From contig NZ_CP065589.1 of assembly GCF_021278965.1 (NCBI RefSeq), positions 563,001 to 627,000 on the forward strand: DNA of 64,000 bases, written 5' to 3'. The DNA comes from Chryseobacterium capnotolerans (GTDB lineage Bacteria > Bacteroidota > Bacteroidia > Flavobacteriales > Weeksellaceae). The notes below the pieces were generated by a model that saw nothing but the letters and a program-made list of their open reading frames with translations, was not told where the DNA came from and made no database searches. Each line of letters opens with the position of its first letter. The first letter of the stretch is position 1. Shown one piece after another: positions 7,633 through 18,400 of the stretch. Position numbers and translations under genes: made by a program.

Positions 7633-8110
7633 GATGGAGGCTGGAAGTGGGAAGCTGGAGGTACTTGATTGTGAAAAAGGGAATATGCTGTTTTTTAATG
7701 AATGCAGGGTTTGGTATTAATTATTTTTTTGATGGAGGCTGGAAGTGGGAAGCTGGAGGTACTTGATTGTGAAAAAGGGAATATGCTGTTTTTTTTATGA
7801 ATGCAGGGTTTGGTATTAATTATTTTTTTGGATGGAGGCTGGAAGTGGGAAGCTGGAGGTACTTGATTGTGAAAAAGGGAATATGCAGTTTTTTTAATGA
7901 ATGCAGGGTTTGGTATTAATTATTTTTTGGATGGAGGCTGGAAGTGGGAAGCTGGAGGTACTTGATTGTGAAAAAGGGAATATGCTGTTTTTTAATGAAT
8001 GCAGGGTTTGGTATTAATTATTTTTTTTGATGGAGGCTGGAAGTGGGAAGCTGGAGGTACTTGATTGTGAAAAAGGGGATATGCTGTTTTTTTAATGAAT
8101 GCAGGCTGGA
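7633..8110 (+). repeat. Tandem array of five ~99-bp units
   Basis: Near-identical units begin GATGGAGGCTGGAAGTGGGA at 7633, 7731, 7831, 7930 and 8029. Each contains GAAGCTGGAGGTACTTGATT and then AATGCAGGGTTTGGTATTAA, and ends in a T tract. Units are 98-100 bp and differ mainly in T-tract length plus a few substitutions. The fifth is cut short near 8105, and a decayed copy follows to about 8180. There are no spacers between units, so it is not a CRISPR array. Confidence 0.95.
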
Positions 8111-8225
8111 AGTATTTGATGATAAAGGATGGATACACTGTGTTATAATGAATGCAGAGCTTGGTATGAATTGATTTTTGATGAGAACGAACAGCGGAAC
8201 TTGAAGATGGGTTTTAAATATTCTA

Positions 8226-8338
8226 AAAGCTGGAAGTTCTTTCAGTTTTGCTTTTTTATTCATCAAAATAAATGGCTTAAAGTGATTTTTAAACACAATA
8301 TAAACTTCCCTCTTCCAGCCTCCCTCTTCCAGCTTTTA
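8226..8338. repeat. Second copy of the CTTCCAGC inverted-end repeat
   Basis: AAAGCTGGAAGTTCTTTCAG on the left and CTTCCAGCCTCCCTCTTCC on the right are imperfect inverted ends. The interior includes GGCTTAAAGTGATTTTT, like the copy at 1966-2112. It lies inside the block bounded by the 16-bp inverted repeat. Confidence 0.55.
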
Positions 8339-8490
8339 TCTCTTACATTGAGTAATTCTAAATAGAGCACAGGTGACTGAATGGATTTAAAAAATGACTA
8401 ACTTAATACCACAATTGTGTCTATTGTTTATATGCTGTCGGAACTATTTCTTTATAGTTTTTAACTATCATTGAAATAATTATTAATAGA

Positions 8491-8521
8491 TTGTATTTAT
8501 TGAATGAACGTTGTAAGTTTG
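8491..8521 (+). promoter_or_regulatory. katG promoter
   Basis: TTG at 8491-8493 and TAAGTTTG at 8514-8521 are 20 bp apart, matching the Bacteroidota -33/-7 pattern. The -7 box lies 66 bp before the katG start. No clear peroxide-regulator palindrome was recognised. Confidence 0.65.
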
Positions 8522-8581
8522 TCATGTCCTTACAAGAAAGAAGTTACTTAAACTGTATTAATCAATATAAAAAATAAATAA

Positions 8582-10865
<2,284 letters not shown>

Positions 10866-10886
10866 TCTTTTTTAATCTTATGATAA

Positions 10887-10920
10887 AACAGGCTACCTTG
10901 GAAAAGGCAGCCTGTTGCTT
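10887..10920 (+). terminator. katG terminator
   Basis: The inverted repeat AACAGGCT / AGCCTGTT, extended by CC/GG near the loop, lies 20 bp after the katG stop. The T tract after it is weak (GCTTTGT). Confidence 0.65.
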
Positions 10921-10953
10921 TGTATTGAAGATCAAGAAAAACATTGTTCATTC

Positions 10954-11205
10954 TTATTGACCTTCTTTTAATTTAATAATTTCATCAACTAATAATGGAA
11001 TTACATTTCTTGCCATCGCAATGAAGTCCTGATCTTCAGGTTTTATTGAAATAAATTCTATATCGTAATTTCTATTGTCTTTTTCTCCGGTCATAATAAA
11101 GTTCGATTCAGAATCAAAATCTCTGCCTTCAATATATGAAGTCCATGGAGATGAGGTGGCTTTATTACATATTTCGATGATGTTTTTTAATTCTGATTCT
11201 GTCAT
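10954..11205 (-). CDS. Small hypothetical protein
   Basis: This is an 83-residue acidic cytoplasmic protein with no signal peptide. It has the pattern ATSSPWTSYIEGRDFDSESN followed by FIMTGEKDNRNYDIEF and a C-terminal helix DQDFIAMARNVIPLLVDEI. Short proteins with an ATxxPW start and a DxxFIAxARxxIPxLL end are scattered across phage and plasmid-borne regions, but no function is assigned. It lies just past the toxin island on the same strand, so it could be another leftover immunity gene. That is speculation. Confidence 0.6.
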   Translation of the reverse strand: MTESELKNIIEICNKATSSPWTSYIEGRDFDSESNFIMTGEKDNRNYDIEFISIKPEDQDFIAMARNVIPLLVDEIIKLKEGQ

Positions 11206-11407
11206 TTTATTCAGTTGAATTTTAATTTTTTGGTTAAATAGTTTTATGCAGTCATCTTACCTACGCTTAACAATAATAATTTAAAAATTACATTTACTTC
11301 AGTATTCTTCAACAAATCATGTAATAATTGATTATGTTCAATTTTTAAGACAGACTAAACAGGCTGTATATTGATATGAAATTTGAATAGAAGAAAAAAT
11401 ACAATAT

Positions 11408-11441
11408 AAAAGAGGCTATCTCTTTTGAGACAGCCTCTTTA
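11408..11441 (-). terminator. Terminator closing the orphan-tip C / immunity C cassette
   Basis: AAAGAGGCT / AGCCTCTTT form a perfect 9-bp stem with a 14-base loop and an AT-rich flank, 5 bp past the stop of the lipoprotein gene. The stretch from here to 11205 holds nothing else recognisable. Confidence 0.8.
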
Positions 11442-11445
11442 TACT

Positions 11446-11976
11446 TTATTTTAAGTTTTGTAAAATCAAAAACTTCCCAATGTTATCATCATATAATATA
11501 TAATTTTGTTCTTTGTAAAAAATATATAAAATTGAATATAATTCTTCTTTTGTATATTTTGAAGCCGAAACAAAATATATATTTTTAGAATTTCTATCTA
11601 ATTGTAACTTTTTTACCTTATCATTAAAGGATAAATCTTCTAATTCTTGTAAGCTATTATCTTTTTTTAAATTTTTAGTGAAGTACAATAATTCCTTTTC
11701 TTTGGTTGAGAGATTGTTTAAGTTTTTAAGTAAACTATTTAAATCATTGTATCTAAATGATTTTTTTTGTTCATTATAGAAACCTTTTAAAATATTATAT
11801 TTTACAATTGAAATGCTATCATTTTTTACACTAAACAAAATAGCTGACTGTAGTTCTTGTTCATTCTCTATTTTTTCAAAATAAATATTTTTTTCATTAT
11901 TATTTTTACACGATGTAATAAAAATTAATGAAAAAATTATTAAAAAAAGAAAATTAAAATTTCTATTTTTTTTCAT
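11446..11976 (-). CDS. Lipoprotein, candidate immunity protein for RHS tip C
   Basis: This 176-residue, very AT-rich gene encodes a Lys/Asn-rich protein with a lipoprotein signal (FSLIFITSC, Cys23). I do not recognise the family. Its start overlaps the end of the upstream RHS orphan tip by 14 bp and a terminator follows at once, the standard position of an immunity gene behind a polymorphic toxin. A lipid anchor would place it in the envelope, suggesting it neutralises the toxin on the periplasmic side. The immunity role is inferred from position only. Confidence 0.65.
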   Translation of the reverse strand: MKKNRNFNFLFLIIFSLIFITSCKNNNEKNIYFEKIENEQELQSAILFSVKNDSISIVKYNILKGFYNEQKKSFRYNDLNSLLKNLNNLSTKEKELLYFTKNLKKDNSLQELEDLSFNDKVKKLQLDRNSKNIYFVSASKYTKEELYSILYIFYKEQNYILYDDNIGKFLILQNLK

Positions 11977-13033
11977 CTAAAGGTTTTGTGTTATTAAAAT
12001 CAACTTTAACATTATCATAATATAAACGGGGATCAGTTCCTTCAATTTTACGATATTTATTTTCCATAATTACGCTTCTTGTTTCTGCTGGAGATTCAGC
12101 ACCATCAACCTTACTTTCCCCTTTCATATATCCTTGATCAAAATCATATGAATGTTTTAATTCGTGTACAATTGTTGCTCCATCTGAATTAGTTGTTTTC
12201 TCACTTGCTAAATAATCAGCATCAGCTTTTTTGTTTCCTTGATCCAAATCTAGAAAAACGCCTGTACCAACTCCTTTCCCTAATTGATAAGCCTTATAAG
12301 CATCATCACTTGAGACTAACGTTTGACTTCTGCCAACTTGTGATTCTTGGATCATGTGTGTTTTATCACTCTTTTCCAAAGTTGAAACCATTCTTTTCAG
12401 ATAAACGTCATTTGATGAATTTATTTTATTAAAAGTGGATTGAACCTTATCTAATGTTTTATTACCTCCAGCATAAACTTTATTTGTTGATGTATTATAA
12501 AATTTACCATTCTGGTATCTATAATCAACATTTTTATTCCCTGAGTTTTTCATTCTAAAAATTATATCCATAGGAGCTCGTCCGTCTGTATCTATATTGC
12601 GAATAGGATTATCAAAAGCATAATTGTAAAGACTATGACGGCGCATCTTTTCTGCCAGCGGATCTACCACCCCCCATCTTCCTAAATCCGGCATATACAT
12701 CCTCGCTCCATAGTCATACATCCCCGTCTCCTGCAGCTCCTTCCCATTGTACTTGTACTGATATGCAGAATTTCCCAACAGAGAATTATATCCTTCATGC
12801 TTTAATCCAAACGGATAATAATTATTTTCCTCAATGATCTCCGTGCCTAAGCCATTTTTAGAATAGCTTAATCTGGTATTTCCAAGATGATCCGTGTAGT
12901 TGTAAACATATTTTCCGGTCTCAACATTAAAATAGCCTTCTGGTGTTGGGAAGAATTTTAATATTGAATTGGTATACTGGAAGACATCCAGATAATCAGT
13001 TGTTTCTGTTCCGAAAACCTTTCTTACCTTCAC
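11963..13033 (-). CDS. Orphan RHS tip C: RHS core plus HExxH metallopeptidase-like toxin
   Basis: Residues 1-150 are a near-copy of the core of the full-length RHS protein at 15456-19064 (TTDYLDVFQYTNSILKFFPT, YNYTDHLGNTRLSYSKNGLG, GRWGVVDPLAEK). The core continues upstream without an in-frame ATG to about 13112 (SIQYNFLNLPGKVTQN). After NIDTDGRAPMD the sequence diverges completely. The tip has VHELKHSYDFD with H290-E-x-x-H294 and a downstream AESPAETRSVIMEN that could supply the third zinc ligand (E313 or E317), like M91/NleD-type peptidase toxins found on RHS proteins. With no signal peptide, this piece is probably silent until recombined onto the full-length gene. Confidence 0.8.
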   Translation of the reverse strand: MKVRKVFGTETTDYLDVFQYTNSILKFFPTPEGYFNVETGKYVYNYTDHLGNTRLSYSKNGLGTEIIEENNYYPFGLKHEGYNSLLGNSAYQYKYNGKELQETGMYDYGARMYMPDLGRWGVVDPLAEKMRRHSLYNYAFDNPIRNIDTDGRAPMDIIFRMKNSGNKNVDYRYQNGKFYNTSTNKVYAGGNKTLDKVQSTFNKINSSNDVYLKRMVSTLEKSDKTHMIQESQVGRSQTLVSSDDAYKAYQLGKGVGTGVFLDLDQGNKKADADYLASEKTTNSDGATIVHELKHSYDFDQGYMKGESKVDGAESPAETRSVIMENKYRKIEGTDPRLYYDNVKVDFNNTKPLDEKK

Positions 13034-13112
13034 TCCATCTGCTCTGTAAAGATAATCCGTTACTTTGGTGTTTTGGGTAACCTTTCCAGGTAAATTTAGA
13101 AAATTATATTGG
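12640..13112 (-). repeat. RHS core repeat, copy C
   Basis: This roughly 470-bp segment is nearly identical to 16260-16740 (full-length gene) and similar to 14430-14890 (orphan B). It runs from the codons of SIQYNFLNLPGKVTQN to GRWGVVDPLAEK. The shared DNA is long enough for homologous recombination between cassettes. Confidence 0.85.
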
Positions 13113-13125
13113 ATAGAAGGGTAGC

Positions 13126-13154
13126 AAAAACCCTCGCAAAATGTGAGGGTTTTA
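13126..13154 (-). terminator. Terminator of the tip B / immunity B cassette
   Basis: The stem AAAACCCTC / GAGGGTTTT has further pairing toward the loop and a T run on the minus strand. It lies between the immunity B gene and the first base of the next RHS core copy, about 14 bp from that copy. Confidence 0.8.
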
Positions 13155-13161
13155 TTATTAC

Positions 13162-13182
13162 CGCAAAGTTATAAACTTTGCG
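13162..13182. repeat. Perfect 9-bp inverted repeat CGCAAAGTT-ATA-AACTTTGCG
   Basis: A compact perfect hairpin lies between immunity gene B and orphan tip C, next to the terminator. It has no T tract of its own. Its function is unknown; the cassette-junction position makes a recombination or integration role conceivable. Confidence 0.5.
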
Positions 13183-13234
13183 AAGCGGGGGAACTTATTA
13201 TAGTCTCCTAATTCTTATAATAAATTTAATCATA

Positions 13235-13794
13235 TCATTCTAATTTAACTTTTTTAAATTTTGAAAGAAACAAATTATTATTAGGAAAATAACCAATAAT
13301 ATTGGTTATCAACCACTCATTATTTTCTTTTGTAACTATAAATTCACCCACTATGCCGTACTTATAATTTGCAATATAAACTTTTGTTAAGTTTAATGTG
13401 TGATAATTTTCCACGTTGTCAATTTTAAACAGTCGAAATTTATTTTGATCTGAAATTATATCGTTAAAAAATGAAACTTTTAAATGCAAGGAATCATTTA
13501 TAGTAAAGAAACCTGATTCTTTTTTAGAACTAAAATCAAATAAGATTTTATTTTTATCATAATAATAAATACTATCCTTAATGTAAATTGGATTTTTAAT
13601 AGAATAATATTGGAAAAATATTTGAATTCTCCAGTAATAAAGGTCTGGTTTTCCTCATTATTGGAATTAATTACAAGATTTGTCTTGTCAACGTTAAATT
13701 TTTTAGAAAAAGAATTATCTATTATATCTTGTTTTTCTTTACAACTTAAGAAAAATAACCAAAAATTACATAAAATTATTATATTCACTTTCAT
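13235..13794 (-). pseudogene. Lipoprotein, candidate immunity protein for RHS tip B, -1 frameshift
   Basis: The gene starts with ATG at 13794 (MKVNIIILCNFWLFFLSC), a lipoprotein signal with a lipobox Cys followed by KEKQDIIDNS. The frame runs to TFITGEFKYFSN and then degenerates. Adding one base to the 5-base A run at 13614-13618 (T on the coding strand) gives FKYFFQYYSIKNPIYIKDSI and joins the second frame, which continues to 13235 (HLKVSFFNDIISDQ). The intact product would be about 187 residues. It begins 5 bp after the orphan tip B stop, the position expected of an immunity gene. The family is not recognised. Confidence 0.7.
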
Positions 13795-13799
13795 AGTTT

Positions 13800-14805
13800 T
13801 CAATTTTTAGGTTTTTCAAGAATCTGTTCTAATTCTTTTAGATTGGTATTTGCTTTTGTTCCTTCATATTTTTTATCCGTTAAAACATCTTTGTCCTCTG
13901 GAGATGTTTCTATGTACTCACCATAATAACTTTTATGTCCTGAAGCATTAGATTGTTCTTCATTTTTTTTAATTGCGTCTGTACCATGGGCTACTTCTTC
14001 ATGATTTATAGTTGCTGCAACATCAAAAGCAGGTGCACTTTTATTTCCAAAACTAATACCTATAAGTTGTATTTTTTTTTGTGCCATTTTCTGAGATTTT
14101 GTCATATTCTTTTACACTTACGCCAATCTTAAAGGTTTTAGAAATTTCAGAAAAATTTTTCTTATTATCTATTAATGGTGCAATACCTGTCGCATTCGTA
14201 CTAGAAAAATTCGTATAGAGAACGTTGATTTTATTTTGTGAACTTACTGCCTTTGAAAATTCTTTTCCGCCGGTAGTCTTTCTTTCTGCCTGATAAGCTT
14301 TTTGAAATCTTTCATCTTTAAATAAAACATTTTGGAAAAATACTTTTTCAAGACCTTCTAGTTCTCTGTGTGCAACTACGGCATTTTCTGAGAAATTGTA
14401 ATGTGATTGATAAGAATATTTTTCAGAAAGAGGATCAATATTAAAGAACCTTCCCACATCAGGCATGTAATTCCTCCACTTAAATGAATAAAAACCTGTC
14501 TCTTGTAACTCTTGACCTTGGAACTTATACTGATATGAAGAATTTCCCAACAACGTATTATATCCCTCATGTTTTAATCCAAATGGATAGTAATTATTTT
14601 CTTCAATGATCTCTGTTCCTAAACCATTTTTAGAATAGCTTAATCTGGTATTTCCAAGATGATCGGTATAGTTATAAACATATTTTTCAGTTTCAACATT
14701 AAAATAACCTTCCACTGTTGGGAAGAACTTTAATATTGAATTGGTATACTGGAATCCATCCAAGTAATCGGTTGTTTCTGTTCCGAAAACCTTCCTTACC
14801 TTCAC
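13800..14805 (-). pseudogene. Orphan RHS tip B, -1 frameshift in the toxin domain
   Basis: Residues 1-135 copy the RHS core (GFQYTNSILKFFPTVEGYFN, YNYTDHLGNTRLSYSKNGLG), with a more diverged end (YMPDVGRFFNIDPLSEKYSY). The core extends upstream without ATG to about 14890. The tip then runs through KVFFQNVLFKDERFQKAYQ to SENGTKK, where the frame breaks in a 9-base A/T run at 14072-14080. One extra A restores KKKIQLIGISFGNKSAPAFD and the C-terminus ending LEQILEKPKN. The restored tip has INHEEVAHGTD, reminiscent of a zinc-peptidase helix but spaced HExxxH, so the activity is uncertain. The immunity candidate follows 5 bp later. Confidence 0.75.
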
Positions 14806-14890
14806 GCCATCTGCTCTGTAAAGATAATCCGTTACTTTGGAGTTTTGGGTAATCTTTTGAGGTAAATTTAGATAATTATACTGAATGGAA
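14430..14890 (-). repeat. RHS core repeat, copy B
   Basis: This is the second of three core copies, spanning the codons of SIQYNYLNLPQKITQN to the DPLSEK region. It is more diverged at the tip-proximal end than copies A and C. Confidence 0.85.
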
Positions 14891-14920
14891 GAATATAATT
14901 ATTAGAATCTATTTGTACAT

Positions 14921-14947
14921 AAAAACCACTGCTCATGCAGTGGTTTT
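14921..14947 (-). terminator. Terminator of the full-length RHS / immunity A unit
   Basis: AAAACCACTGC-TCAT-GCAGTGGTTTT is an 11-bp perfect stem with a T run on the minus strand. It lies about 30 bp before the start of RHS core copy B. The region 14948-15045 also holds a GGTTTCTAG / CTAGAAACC inverted pair (14953-14961, 15020-15028) around ACGAGCAAGATGCTCGCGCC. Confidence 0.85.
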
Positions 14948-15045
14948 GTTTTGGTTTCTAGACACGAGCAAGATGCTCGCGCCAGCTGGGAGACTTTTAT
15001 ATTACTTATTTGACAAGAGCTAGAAACCGATGCCAGCAAGGGAAA

Positions 15046-15453
15046 TCAAATTTGCTTATCATTAATTCTAATACGTGAGTAATATATTGTGATTACAGAT
15101 AATAATATACTCAAATGATATGACAATGAAATATACCATGTATCATTTTGCATAGCAAAAACATCCCAAATAAGAAATTTCTGACTAATAAAATATACAA
15201 AGATATTTATTGCCAATATGGAGAACAAAGAAAAGTAGATAAAAAAAGTAGTCATTTTAATATTCTTAATTTTTAATATAAGTTTAATAGAAGCTATACT
15301 TGCTAAAGATCCTATTAAAAAATATAAAATGTTAAAATAAAGTGCAAACGCAAACAATTCTGATCCAAATTTTTCTTTTATACCTATTAAGAATAAAGAA
15401 AATATAAAAAAAAGAAACTGATATAAAATACTAAATACTATTATTTTTTTCAT
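15046..15453 (-). CDS. Four-helix membrane protein, candidate immunity protein for RHS tip A
   Basis: This 135-residue protein has four predicted membrane helices (around residues 5-25, 35-60, 68-90 and 108-126) with short polar loops, and no recognised family. It starts 2 bp after the stop of the full-length RHS gene and is followed by a strong terminator, so it sits where an immunity gene is expected. A membrane-embedded antidote would fit a toxin tip that resembles phospholipase C. The function is inferred from position and topology only. Confidence 0.65.
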   Translation of the reverse strand: MKKIIVFSILYQFLFFIFSLFLIGIKEKFGSELFAFALYFNILYFLIGSLASIASIKLILKIKNIKMTTFFIYFSLFSILAINIFVYFISQKFLIWDVFAMQNDTWYISLSYHLSILLSVITIYYSRIRINDKQI

Positions 15454-15455
15454 TT

Positions 15456-18400
15456 TTATTGAGCAAATGTTACAAATGTTCTATTTTCAGTTGTTTTTTC
15501 CCATTCTCCTTTCTTATTTCGCTTGTACATATCTACATTTGTATTAACAACATTAGTTTTAGCCTTACCACTAAAGTGGTTATTTCTAGCGTTCAAATAG
15601 TTATTAATGGTACCTACTTGATTACCTGCTACAGAGAATGTTTTTGCTCCTTCTCTTATTCTTATTTCTGTTTCAAAAACAGCACTATTTTGCTCTGTTG
15701 TACCTCCATTATTGGCAACATAATTAAAAGTAAACATGTCAATTTTCCCTCCTCCTAATTTGGCACTTAATACATTTGCTAAATTATTTACATATTCACG
15801 ATACAGTTCAGGTCTTTCAGAAATTTTATCAGGCGTATGTCCTTCAAAAAGATGACCACGTCCAGTAGGATACATCAACCTATCATCATTTCTTTGGGTA
15901 TGGGCGTAACTATCTCCAAAATAATGTAATGCATTACCCATTTCTTCATAAGTGCCTGCATTTGATAACATATCAATAGCATTATCTCGCGCAGATATCG
16001 ATGTTCCACTGGTCAAAGCATGAAGTCGTCTTTGTTCGACAGGATTTAGCCATGTGCTAGGAGATGATAAAACTTCTCCATTTCTAGCCATAATATTATC
16101 TGGAGCTTCTGTATAATATGCTAATGAATATGCATCTTTTCTCCCCATCATTGTAGCCATTAAATAAACTGTCCAAAAATGACCATCAGTTTCGTATAAA
16201 CCGTTAGTGTCTAAGTATTTTATAGGATTATTAAAAGCATATCTAAATGGAGTCCAATCTACAGCTTTCTCTGCTAATGGGTCAATCACTCCCCATCTAC
16301 CAATATCTGGCATATAAAATCTCGCTCCATAATCATACATTCCTGTTTCCTGTAATTCCTTTCCATTGTACTTGTACTGATAGGCAGAATTCCCCAACAA
16401 AGAATTATATCCCTCATGCTTTAATCCAAACGGATAGTAATTATTTTCTTCAATGATCTCTATTCCTAATCCATTTTTAGAATAACTTAATCTGGTATTT
16501 CCAAGATGGTCGGTATAGTTATAAACATACTTTCCGGTTTCAACATTAAAATAGCCTTCTGGTGTTGGGAAGAATTTTAATATTGAATTGGTATACTGGA
16601 AGCCATCTAGATAATCAGTTGTTTCTGTTCCGAAAACCTTTCTTACCTTCACTCCATCTGCTCTGTAAAGATAATCCGTTACTTTGGAGTTTTGGGTAAC
16701 CTTTCCAGGTAAATTTAGATAATTATATTGAATGGAGGAAATTCCTTTATCCAACTGAGTTGTCATATTTCCATTTGCATCGTAAGTAATGGTACTTCCC
16801 GTACTTCCTGATGATAATGGATATCCGCTTAGGGCATTTCCCGTTCCTATTTCTTTAAGATAAGACAATTTGTTACTTTGTTCCCCATTTTCATAATGGT
16901 ATTCCAGATGGTCCATTACTTCTGGTGCAGTGTATCCTGGAAGTTGCTTTCCTCTTCTTAAAAGCGTTTTAATATTTCCATTAAAATCATAGGTAAGCTG
17001 TTCGTGGTATTCACCTCTATCCAGATTCATAGCATCCCAGAAACGACCTTCCTTAAGACGGTTAAGGGCATCGTATTCATAAGAATAATTTCTCAGTACA
17101 GCATCGTTTTGAGTAATCCAGGACATCTGGGAAATGTTTCCATTGTATCTTGCAGAACCTGAATATTGATTGTTGGGGTTATTATAGCGCAGTTCGTAAG
17201 CAAAAAGCTTATTCTGTAAATTGTTAGGGTCATTAAGTTTAGTCATCCAACCTCTTATATTGTAGGCATATTTTATACTCTGCAGCGGGCTGCCTGTCGT
17301 ATTTCCTACATTTTTAACTCGCAATTGTCCTAGGTCATTATAAAGGTTTTCAGCAAGAAGCTCCTGAGCTCCGCCATTCACCTGATTCCAATGTCTTACC
17401 AATCTTTCCTGATGATCATATTCAAAGGTTTCTTTAATGTTGATCTTCGGGTCATTGGCTGTTCTTTTATGCTCAATAAGGGTGTAATCTGGTACTCCTG
17501 AAAATTTAAGAGAACTTTCAGTCTTGGTATATCCGCCCAAATGATTCAAAGAATGGATAGCAATGACTCGCCCTCTCTTATCATAATAGGTGTAGCCTTT
17601 CGTCCAGCTATCATTTTCAATATTTTTAGTATAGTTGGCTGTTGGAAGGCTTTTAGTACTTAGATCTGAGCTCTGTGTCTGTGGTAATACTTCCTGATTT
17701 AAAACCGTAGTTACTACTGGTGCTTCCTGTGGATAAGTATCATAATAATTAACACTCAAAATGGTTGGTACTTCTCCAACAAAGGCACTATCAGTATAGT
17801 ACACAGTGATGCCATTTCGGGCAAATCCTGTTGTACTTCTATCTTCAGTGATCACCAGATCTTTAATCTGATTCTGCCTGCCTGCTCTATCATCACCTGT
17901 TAAAAATCCCGTATAGGCCACTCTTCCCAACTTATCATACTTGGTAATGATCCATTTGTTCTGATCTTTGAGATTAGCATCCTGAGTTAGAATCAGCCTA
18001 TCTGATTTATCATATACCATTTTTTCCCAACCTTTGCCAGGTAGTTTCTTTTCTACAAGTCTGCTTTTCCCATCATATCTGTACTGGTAGCAAAGATCTT
18101 CTTTCACTGTAGCAGAAATGGCTGATGCCACAGAGGCTAAAGGCGGAATAACAAATGCCAGTTGATCGTATTCATTATAGACATAATAAGTATCTGCATT
18201 TTCTGAGGAGCTGATTACTTTTCTTACCAACAGAGTCTGTCCTTTACCATTTTTAAATTCAATGGTTTTATTATGGTCTTCATCGGTTACTGTATTTTTA
18301 TACAACTGTGCTTCTCCATAGGTACCAGATAAGCTTAGTTCGGAGGAAGTAGCTCCGTCTGGCCATGTAGTGACAGTTGTATATTTTTTAACTTCACCTT

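Larger units (their letters stand above)
7614..8404. repeat. Gene-free block bounded by a 16-bp perfect inverted repeat
   Basis: AAGTTAGTCATTTTTT at 7614-7629 and its exact complement AAAAAATGACTAACTT at 8389-8404 enclose about 760 bp without a convincing gene. Inside are the 99-bp tandem array (7633-8110), a decayed sixth unit (about 8104-8180) and a CTTCCAGC-type dispersed repeat (8226-8338). The symmetric ends suggest a non-autonomous mobile element or a large cruciform-forming unit. No transposase is present, and no target-site duplication was recognised. Confidence 0.55.

Noticed and set aside
7633..8110. Tandem array considered as CRISPR
   Set aside because: Units of ~99 bp are joined head to tail without variable spacers and no cas genes are near.
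8129..8365. 78-residue open frame inside the repeat block
   Set aside because: It is composed of repeat-derived sequence (AGCTGGAAG and its complement), with no family pattern and no promoter or ribosome signal.
13960..14040. INHEEVAHG in tip B as a standard HExxH zinc motif
   Set aside because: The spacing is HExxxH, so the standard motif does not apply; kept only as a low-interest finding.
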